Positions 57,164 through 64,000 of a DNA stretch of 64,000 bases are shown here, one piece after another (the stretch's first letter is position 1; every line of letters starts with the position of its first letter). The notes beneath the pieces are model-generated. The model saw nothing but the letters and a program-made list of their open reading frames with translations, was not told where the DNA came from and searched no databases. Both the position numbers and the translations under genes were made by a program. This DNA comes from Hoeflea sp. BRH_c9. Its GTDB lineage: Bacteria > Pseudomonadota > Alphaproteobacteria > Rhizobiales > Rhizobiaceae. Where the stretch lies: NCBI GenBank assembly GCA_000961635.1, contig LADQ01000020.1, positions 1 through 64,000 on the forward strand. Direction: 5' to 3'.

Positions 57164-57597
57164 GACGCATCTCCCCATGTGCCGCTTGTCCATCTGGTGG
57201 CCGTGTCCTCCAGGTCTTTCGGCAAATGTTTGCGGTTTCCCTGGAGCCAGTCGCGGACAACGATGCAGGTCGGGTCGCCCTGGTCGCAGAGATCGAGAAG
57301 CCACCCGCGCGGAATGGAAAGCACGCTTTCAAGCCTGACGCCGCGGCGTTTGGCTGAACGGATCGCAATGCGCACCACCTTGGCAACGTGATCGGCATGT
57401 TCCTCGTCGGTCAGCGGCTGCGGGTCCGGCCTTGCAGCAAGCCGTTTGGGCAAGCCTTGCGTCGACGCTCCATTCTTGAGTGCAGGCGACTGCGGGGATT
57501 GCGCCGCACAGTGATGGAGAGACTGACGTTGTGGATTTGCGTCAGTCGATCGGTGGACTTCGGGGAAGGCAATGATTTCAGCGGTCTCGGTGTTCAT
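57160..57597 (-). CDS. Hypothetical protein (145 aa), first gene of the AAA/M41 operon
   Basis: MNTETAEIIAFPEVHRSTDANPQ...EEHADHVAKVVRIAIRSAKRRGVRLESVLSIPRGWLLDLCDQGDPTCIVVRDWLQGNRKHLP; ATGA overlap with the AAA gene. Confidence 0.65.
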   Translation of the reverse strand: MNTETAEIIAFPEVHRSTDANPQRQSLHHCAAQSPQSPALKNGASTQGLPKRLAARPDPQPLTDEEHADHVAKVVRIAIRSAKRRGVRLESVLSIPRGWLLDLCDQGDPTCIVVRDWLQGNRKHLPKDLEDTATRWTSGTWGDAS

Positions 57598-57684
57598 GGC
57601 ATGGGTCTCCGTTCACCGAACCTGAGGCTCGGCGCACTTGGATTTCAATGAAGGTAGATTGGTGCAGTGGCCGGCTGAGTGCCG

Positions 57685-58608
57685 CTAGTGCGAGCCGGCA
57701 GCCGGGACCTGGGCAAAGCCAACGATGACAGGAGGTCGCCCGTTGTCCAGAATTGCATCGCCCTCCCCGGCATCGGTCAGATGTTCGGCCGGATCATCTG
57801 CATCGGTCCCTTCTCCAGCTTGTTCCTGAAGAACGATCCCCGATGACGAACCTCTGGTGACCTTTTCGGCAACCGGACCCCGGGCGGCCCGCCAGTTTGC
57901 ATCCACCCTTTCCCGGAACATCTTGCGCAGCGCTAGCAAGGCTTCGCCGGCGCCGGTCACCTCGAGCAGATGGTCGAGGTGCGACAGGGGCCAGATGCCA
58001 CCCTTGATATCGGTACGTCCCCCATGAGCGTTGAGGATGACGACGCGGACTTCCTTCACCGAGAGCCGGTGGTGCCCCTTGTAGACATGGTCGGGTACGA
58101 CGAGGGCCGACGCCAGCATGCGGTTCTTGAGCTCAGTGATGCGGGAAGCTTCGTAAGATGTCAGGCTGCGCTTAACGTCGACCATGTGCGCAATTCCAGT
58201 CTGACGATTGATGATAACATGGTCCGGCGTGTAGGATTTGCGGCCACCGGTATCAGCATCCAGGGTGAGACCGCGATACAGATGCGCTTCATTGTGCTCG
58301 ACCAGTTGCATCGCCGTCGGCGTCAGCGGCAGCCTGATATTTTCTGACAAGACCACGAGGTCTGGATTGCAGGCGGCTAACAGGTCAATGCCGCGCTCAA
58401 GCAGACGGCCCTCGTGAACTGGAACGGAGCGCAGGACCGAGGCAGCCTCCTCCAGACTGCCTTCGAAGGCATTCCGCATTGCCTCGACGCACAAGGCGGA
58501 GTCGGCGATCTCGGTGACGAGGGCCTCAAGCTGCGGCTCAAGCAGCTTGAAATCGGCGGAATGCTGGTAAGGTGTGGCCCGAGCAGATGTGGCGAGAAGA
58601 GTGGTCAT
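57685..58608 (-). CDS. Hypothetical protein with PD-(D/E)XK nuclease-like signature
   Basis: GGRKSYTPDHVIINRQTGIAHMVDVKRSLTSYEASRITELKNRML: PD-N14-DVK arrangement. Confidence 0.65.
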   Translation of the reverse strand: MTTLLATSARATPYQHSADFKLLEPQLEALVTEIADSALCVEAMRNAFEGSLEEAASVLRSVPVHEGRLLERGIDLLAACNPDLVVLSENIRLPLTPTAMQLVEHNEAHLYRGLTLDADTGGRKSYTPDHVIINRQTGIAHMVDVKRSLTSYEASRITELKNRMLASALVVPDHVYKGHHRLSVKEVRVVILNAHGGRTDIKGGIWPLSHLDHLLEVTGAGEALLALRKMFRERVDANWRAARGPVAEKVTRGSSSGIVLQEQAGEGTDADDPAEHLTDAGEGDAILDNGRPPVIVGFAQVPAAGSH

Positions 58609-58676
58609 GGGGAAGTCTCCTGGAAAATCGAAAAGGATGCGGGGCAGCGCACCGGCGAGGACGCGGATGCGCTCAC

Positions 58677-58693
58677 GCGGAAATTATTTCCGC
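58677..58693. repeat. Dispersed palindrome copy B
   Basis: GCGGAAAT-T-ATTTCCGC (9-bp arms including flanking C/G), 69 bp upstream of the PD-(D/E)XK-like gene. Confidence 0.75.
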
Positions 58694-59178
58694 GTCGGAC
58701 GGATCGGCGAGATCAATCAGAATGCCTATGGCCTGGGTGGCCGACGGGCTCGGTCAGTCAGCGCGAGGCCGACACGAAACCAGTCGGTCGCGGTGTCCCG
58801 CATGGGTCACCGATGGCGATCCAGGGACATTGAGCCGCGCATGCCGCTGCATTTTCAACAGGAGAACGGAGAAAGAGTGCTTCCACCAAGCGGTGGATAT
58901 CGTTAAGGATCAACATAGCCTTAGGCCTTTCACGAGAAGGTTGTGGGTCAGGCCCTCGTTTGGTGTTGTCGCACCGGCGGGGGCCGTTAAGTGTCTGCAG
59001 ATATTGAATTTCTGCGGACGACCCAGACTTAGTCCGGAGTTTCACGTCCGGCAAGATAAAAAGAACCAACCCGGAACAAGAGCCCAGGCATGGTTAACGG
59101 GTGACGCGGGCCATTGAAGCATCCGGGCAAAGCAAAGCCCGCCGAAGCGGCCATGATGGCGAATAGCAGAGCAATTCT

Positions 59179-59904
59179 TCAGGTGACCGCCGCGAGCACC
59201 CACTCATCGGGAATGGTGATCGTGATGCTATATTTGTCTTCGCCGCTTAGGTCTTCCGACCACCAAAGTATGCCTTGCACCACCGGTTCTTCGGCATACC
59301 CCAATCGTCTGTTCTCCGCCAAGACAAGTCGTCTGGTCTCGCGCACTAGCGTGGCCTTGTCCTTTGCTACATCGTGACCGTCGAGCATCAGGGGATACCT
59401 GGGGCCGCCCAAAGTCGGGTCCCAGGCATCCATCTCGCCAGTGTACAACGCTGAGCCGACCCAGTCCGGGTTGACCATGCGGCGGAGGTAGATGACGAGA
59501 GTGCCCGGCGCGTCACCGAAGAAGTCGACCCAACGTCCCACCAGCGCAAGCGTGTCTTCTGCGTCCGTCGCGAGCGATTCATAAAGACTATGAAGCACCT
59601 CGCGATGCTGATCGACAAAGTGGCAAAGTGGGTGATCGTCAGGCGCAATCTCGCAATCGATCCAGCATTGGATGCCTGTGCCCCAAATCGATAGCGATAC
59701 ATCCTCACCCGACAGAATAAAGCGACCGTAAAGGGAAAGTCGGCCATTGCTGAGCTGACGCACCAGATCGGCTTCGCTCGTCCGACCCGGCATGCGATGG
59801 ACGGCCTCGAAAATCTTAGCGCACACCGCATCCACTTCCTCCTCTGTCTTGACAGACGCTGATGTCGCCATTTCTTCGTCTGACGCAGAGATTACCTCAA
59901 GCAT
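59179..59904 (-). CDS. Hypothetical protein (orphan family; paralogue of 52299-52916)
   Basis: MLEVISASDEEMATSASVKTEEEVDAVCAKIFEAV...GRFILSGEDVSLSIWGTGIQCWIDCEIAPDDHPLCHFVDQHREVLHSLYESLATDAEDTLALVGRW; overlaps the downstream start of the 59897 ORF. Confidence 0.65.
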   Translation of the reverse strand: MLEVISASDEEMATSASVKTEEEVDAVCAKIFEAVHRMPGRTSEADLVRQLSNGRLSLYGRFILSGEDVSLSIWGTGIQCWIDCEIAPDDHPLCHFVDQHREVLHSLYESLATDAEDTLALVGRWVDFFGDAPGTLVIYLRRMVNPDWVGSALYTGEMDAWDPTLGGPRYPLMLDGHDVAKDKATLVRETRRLVLAENRRLGYAEEPVVQGILWWSEDLSGEDKYSITITIPDEWVLAAVT

Positions 59905-60958
59905 GGAGATGTCCTCCGATGTCAGCGACAGGCCCAAGACCGATGGACAGCGGGATGACATTCTGCTCGGCGATGTCCACGTCTTCAGCGCTATCCAAAA
60001 GCGGCCGCACTTCTTCTCTGGAGGCCCCGGGAGAGGTCAGTGGCACGCCATGCACAACGAAGCGAAGCATCGGCAGAACCTCGTCCCTGACCCATGGACC
60101 AAATTCCGTGGAACCGGGCCAATCCGGTTCCATGCCGAGCCGGTGCAGCAGTTTTTGCGCCTGCCCCCAACCAGTTGACTTTTCGAGTTCAACCGGCCGC
60201 CACGTCCTGCGCTCATCAAAAGCATACGGCGTGAGCGGGGCGATGATGGCGTTGAGAAGCTCGCAGGCATGCCGACAATCAAGCTCGATCATCGCCGCCA
60301 GGCTATTCTTGACAACGCGTTTGCCTTCGGCCAGCGGCTTCACCGCATCCTCGACTTCGGCGAGCACCGATTTTGTGAGACGCTGGAATTCGGCCGTGTC
60401 TGTCGCCATTTTCACGTCGGATGCTTTGCGCAAGCCTGCAAGGCCGCCAAGGTCCAGGAACTCGACGGACTTGGCCTTCGGCTTCGGAGCAATGCCGAGA
60501 GCAACCTTGACCGCCTTGGCAGTCAGGCGCTCGCCGGCCTCGATCCTGTCAATCACTGCGGCGACCATTTGGGGCTCGCCTTTGGCGAGTTCAAACATAA
60601 CGGTCGGCGAGACAGCAGCAGCTTCCAGACGTTCGCGCTCGTCCTGCAACCGTTCATAAATGGAAGCATAGTTCCAGGCGGACCGAACCGTATAATCCGA
60701 AAACCCCTTCAGCCATTTGCCGAAGCGTTTCTCGGGGACGATAGCCTTGGCTTCAAAGAAGCAACGGCCCAGTTCGTGAGCCTGTGCCGTTGAACGGCGA
60801 TTGAGTGCAACGATTGTGGATTTCGTCGCTTCAAGCACCTTTGCCATTTCTGGCGTCAGCGCTGGCTCAGGCGTCGCCACCGTTTTGATGGACGCCGAGG
60901 CGGCCAGCCTGGATACGGTTTTCTTGATGCCCGATGGTCTGTCTGATTTCTTGTACAT
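59897..60958 (-). CDS. DUF3102-like protein
   Basis: MYKKSDRPSGIKKTVSRLAAS...STAQAHELGRCFFEAKAIVPEKRFGKWLKGFSDYTVRSAWNYASIYERLQDE; DUF3102-like helical motif. Confidence 0.6.
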   Translation of the reverse strand: MYKKSDRPSGIKKTVSRLAASASIKTVATPEPALTPEMAKVLEATKSTIVALNRRSTAQAHELGRCFFEAKAIVPEKRFGKWLKGFSDYTVRSAWNYASIYERLQDERERLEAAAVSPTVMFELAKGEPQMVAAVIDRIEAGERLTAKAVKVALGIAPKPKAKSVEFLDLGGLAGLRKASDVKMATDTAEFQRLTKSVLAEVEDAVKPLAEGKRVVKNSLAAMIELDCRHACELLNAIIAPLTPYAFDERRTWRPVELEKSTGWGQAQKLLHRLGMEPDWPGSTEFGPWVRDEVLPMLRFVVHGVPLTSPGASREEVRPLLDSAEDVDIAEQNVIPLSIGLGPVADIGGHLHA

Positions 60959-61115
60959 GTAACCTCCTGTTGTATCATCGACGAAATGTCGATCCATCAA
61001 TGATCCGCCAAAAACCTCTCCGAGTCAAATCCGTGTAATTATTAACACATTGATTTAATGCCTTTTTTCGAGAATTTTACCGCTGTATATCTGTCAAAAT
61101 GACTTCTGCATGCGG

Positions 61116-61154
61116 GTGCCTGCGACATAAAGTCGCATATATACCAACAGGCAC
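61116..61154. promoter_or_regulatory. Nested inverted repeats in the divergent intergenic region
   Basis: Outer GTGCCTG(61116-61122)...CAGGCAC(61148-61154); inner TGCGAC-ataaa-GTCGCA (61121-61137). Confidence 0.5.
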
Positions 61155-61473
61155 ATATACACTCTTAAGTTGCGTTCAATATGGGTGTCACTGCCTTTCA
61201 GAAGGCGATGTATCTTTGTCGACAGCGCCTCCCCACATGGATCTGTTGGCCGCCGCACTGAAGGCGAGGATCGCTAGATGCTCCGTCGATCGCAGCCTCC
61301 AATAGTGAACAAATGCCATTGGACATGAATTTGTCTCGTGCCACCAATTGGGGTGATGCCGGCATTCCGGACAACTCACCGCGTCGCACTGCCCGCTGCC
61401 GGTACCGTCGGCCTATCGGCAGTGCCTGCCCTGCCCCGGTCACAACAGCACCCCGGTAGGCTGCGAGCGAAAC

Positions 61474-61490
61474 GCGGAAATAATTGCCGC
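61474..61490. repeat. Dispersed palindrome copy C (one arm mismatch)
   Basis: GCGGAAAT-A-ATTGCCGC; followed 22 bp later by palindrome CGGAAG-A-CTTCCG (61512-61524). Confidence 0.65.
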
Positions 61491-61682
61491 ATCGGCTGTT
61501 CGGCCGGCAGTCGGAAGACTTCCGCGTTTATTTGCCGTCCTTTCCCAATCATGTGCGCCGCAAGGCAGCAACACATGACGACAAGCTCCACTCATTGACC
61601 GGAGGTTTCGCTTGGCTGGACGTATGGTCCAAATTGTTATTTGATGAAAACTTCAAGTTGGCAGAATTGGATAGTGCAATCT

Positions 61683-64000
61683 ATGGATATCGGAGCTCAT
61701 GAAGACCCACCCATGGATGACCTCGAAGCCGCTACATCTGTTGCGATCATTCCCGATATTGTCAGCGCCATCAATTATGCCTCTTGGCAGAATGCTGTCC
61801 CAATTCTGAGGTCAGTTGAAATCAACAACGGCACGGCGACGACGCTCAGCAATCTTCGGCTCGAGCTCAGCGTCACGCCTGCGTTCTGCCGGTCGAAACA
61901 CTGGACCATCGACCGCATGGCGCCCGGCGACAGTTTGAGGATTTCGGACCGGGCGATAGAACTCGATCCGGAGTTCCTTGCCGGCCTGAATGAAGCGGAA
62001 CGGGGACAGCTCCGGTTCATACTGTTTTCGGAAGATCAACCGATCTCCGAGCATGTAGAGGACATCCGTCTGCTGGCAAGGGACGAATGGGGCGGGTTCG
62101 GCGCCATGGCGCCACTGCTTGCCGCTTTTGTCATGCCCAATGATCCCGGCGTTGCCAGGGTCATCAAGGATGCCGGAAACGTTCTTGCCGCCCACGGGCA
62201 TTCCTCGGCGCTCGATGGCTACCAGTCGCAGGATCCGCGGCGAGCCTACATGCTGGGCGCAGCCATCTGGTCGGCAGTTGCGGCGCGCAGGCTGACCTAT
62301 GCCGAGCCGCCGCGTAGTTTCGAGAAGTACGGGCAGAAGGTCAGACGGCCGACGACCATTATCGATGACGGCTTGGCGACCTGCCTCGACACAAGCCTGT
62401 TGTTCGCCGCAGCGCTGGAGGCCGTGGGGCTCAATCCAATGGTCCTGCTCCTCGACGATCATGCGTTTACCGGTTTCTGGCTGACGCGAAAGACCTTTCC
62501 CAACCTGATCGAGACCGATCCGGGCGAAGTGCGCAAGGCCTTGGCCGGCCGCGAAATCGTCATCTTCGAAACGACGGCCATCACTCATGCGCCTGCATCC
62601 ACATTCGAGGATGCGATCCGCATCGCCCGCGGCCGGATGTCGGAGCAGGAGGAGGATCGTTTCGTCGCCATGATCGACATCGCGCGGGCGCGCCAGGCGC
62701 AGATCAGACCGATGGCGTCGCATCAACGCGCAGTTGCCCTCAAGGCCGATGGCGGAGCAGAAGCAGCACCCTTGCCGCTGCCATCATTGCCAGACTTTGC
62801 TGCGATGCCGACCGACAGCGCCGTGGAGAAGCCGACGACGGCATCTGGTCGAATCGATCGCTGGCAGCGCAAGCTTCTCGATCTTTCTCTTCGGAATCGG
62901 CTGCTGAACTTCAGGGACAGCAAACAGGTGATCCCATTTGTCTGCCCCGACATTTCCTTCCTGGAAGACCGGCTGGCCGAACAGGCTCGCATTCGCATCA
63001 TATCGTTGCCGGAGCAGAACCCGATCGGCGGTCGCGATGAAAAGTTTTACTTCCAGGCAACAGGAAAGGATTTGAATACCGAATTCGCCTTGGCGGCGCT
63101 ACAGCGCGACGAGCTGTCGTCGCCGCTCGCCGTCAAGGATCTGGATTCCCGACTGATCGAGCTCTACCGGCGGGCGCAGAACGATCTGGCCGAAGGCGGT
63201 TCCAACACGCTCTTTCTCGCGGTGGGTTTTCTGCGCTGGAAGCGATCGGCCGATGACGCTAAATCCTATCGAGCGCCGTTGTTGCTTGTGCCGGTGAAGC
63301 TCGAGCGCAAGAGCGCGTCATCTCGGTTTTACATTCTTCACCACGAGGATGAGGTCCGCTTCAACTCCACACTGCTGGAGTTGCTCAAGAAGGATTTCGA
63401 CCTGTCGCTGCCGCAGTTTGAAGGGCCGCTGCCCACCGATGACAGCGGCACAGATGTTCCGTTGGTTCTCGAAATGGTACGCCGCGCGGTGCGCGAGGTT
63501 CCAGGATTCGAAGTGGTCAATGAATCGGCATTGTCGACCTTCTCCTTCGCAAAATACCTGATGTGGAAAGATCTGGTCGACAGGACGGACCAGCTTCGCC
63601 AGAGCAGGGTTGTGCGCCACCTGATCGATAACCCCGAGACCGCCTTCGAGGCTGGCGTGGCCACGGCCTTCCCGGGTGAGCGCGACATCGATGTCAGATA
63701 TGAACCGAAACATCTGGTCATGCCGCTCGCAGCCGACTCGTCGCAACTCGCCGCGACCATGGCGGCCGCGGAAGGACATGATTTTGTCCTGATAGGACCG
63801 CCCGGCACCGGCAAGAGCCAGACCATCGCCAACATGATCGCCCAGTGCCTGTCGGAGAAGAAGAGCGTCTTGTTCGTTGCCGAGAAAACCGCTGCTCTTG
63901 GCGTGGTGCATCGGCGGCTGCAACAGCACGGACTGGGCGCCTTTTGCCTGGAGATCCACTCCAACAAGGCCGAGCGGAAGAAGTTCGTCGCGCAATTGAA
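61683..64000 (+). CDS. DUF4011-type large SF1-like helicase, N-terminal part, truncated by window end
   Basis: Open frame from ATG 61683 (alternative 61644) to the window end: TTIIDDGLATCLDTSLLFAAALEAVGLNPMVLLLDDHAFTGFWL (transglutaminase-like C/H); RIDRWQRKLLDLSLRNRLLNFRDSKQVIPF (DUF4011); EGHDFVLIGPPGTGKSQTIANMIAQCLSEKKSVLFVAEKTAALGVVHRRL (AAA_11 helicase Walker A). Confidence 0.88.
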   Translation, partial: MDIGAHEDPPMDDLEAATSVAIIPDIVSAINYASWQNAVPILRSVEINNGTATTLSNLRLELSVTPAFCRSKHWTIDRMAPGDSLRISDRAIELDPEFLAGLNEAERGQLRFILFSEDQPISEHVEDIRLLARDEWGGFGAMAPLLAAFVMPNDPGVARVIKDAGNVLAAHGHSSALDGYQSQDPRRAYMLGAAIWSAVAARRLTYAEPPRSFEKYGQKVRRPTTIIDDGLATCLDTSLLFAAALEAVGLNPMVLLLDDHAFTGFWLTRKTFPNLIETDPGEVRKALAGREIVIFETTAITHAPASTFEDAIRIARGRMSEQEEDRFVAMIDIARARQAQIRPMASHQRAVALKADGGAEAAPLPLPSLPDFAAMPTDSAVEKPTTASGRIDRWQRKLLDLSLRNRLLNFRDSKQVIPFVCPDISFLEDRLAEQARIRIISLPEQNPIGGRDEKFYFQATGKDLNTEFALAALQRDELSSPLAVKDLDSRLIELYRRAQNDLAEGGSNTLFLAVGFLRWKRSADDAKSYRAPLLLVPVKLERKSASSRFYILHHEDEVRFNSTLLELLKKDFDLSLPQFEGPLPTDDSGTDVPLVLEMVRRAVREVPGFEVVNESALSTFSFAKYLMWKDLVDRTDQLRQSRVVRHLIDNPETAFEAGVATAFPGERDIDVRYEPKHLVMPLAADSSQLAATMAAAEGHDFVLIGPPGTGKSQTIANMIAQCLSEKKSVLFVAEKTAALGVVHRRLQQHGLGAFCLEIHSNKAERKKFVAQL

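Noticed and set aside
58758-59069. 103-aa minus-strand ORF between 58608 and 59179
   Set aside because: No recognisable motif, competing ORFs in other frames and no clear RBS; treated as noncoding.
61812-62726. 304-aa minus-strand ORF within the helicase region
   Set aside because: Antisense to the open DUF4011-type frame, which has strong motifs.

Overview
GC-rich, probably alphaproteobacterial, window read as four blocks. (1) ~1-16.7 kb: a nitrate-respiration locus on the minus strand, narK (fused double MFS)-narGHJI-parvulin PPIase-hemerythrin-beta-carbonic anhydrase-moeA-DUF2478, with a divergent Fnr-type (NarR-like) regulator and FNR boxes; a PAQR/hemolysin III gene and a truncated PlsC-like acyltransferase lie at the left edge. 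(2) ~16.9-18.7 kb: a 3' fragment of tRNA-Lys(CUU) directly followed by a P4-type tyrosine integrase, i.e. an island junction. (3) ~19-50.9 kb: accessory catabolism. A TetR-linked CoA-thioester/Baeyer-Villiger cluster with a Liv-type ABC transporter is followed by a LacI-headed operon (FAD oxidoreductase-IlvD/Edd-ALDH-TRAP-GMC oxidoreductase). Two near-identical operator-like sites sit at the heads of the two TetR-associated transcription units. (4) ~50.9-64 kb: a defence-like island with mostly orphan genes: an mrr remnant, an HNH endonuclease with a possible EVE-like N-terminus, a split FtsH-like machine (soluble AAA+ ATPase plus a separate M41 peptidase, broken inside the AAA lid), a PD-(D/E)XK-like protein, two mutually paralogous orphan proteins, a DUF3102-like protein and a DUF4011-type helicase cut by the window edge. 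This block also carries a 21/22-bp phased array of GAATC(G) sites (53,888-54,369) and three dispersed copies of the palindrome GCGGAAATNATTTCCGC. All calls come from reading the sequence; no database or structure search was run.
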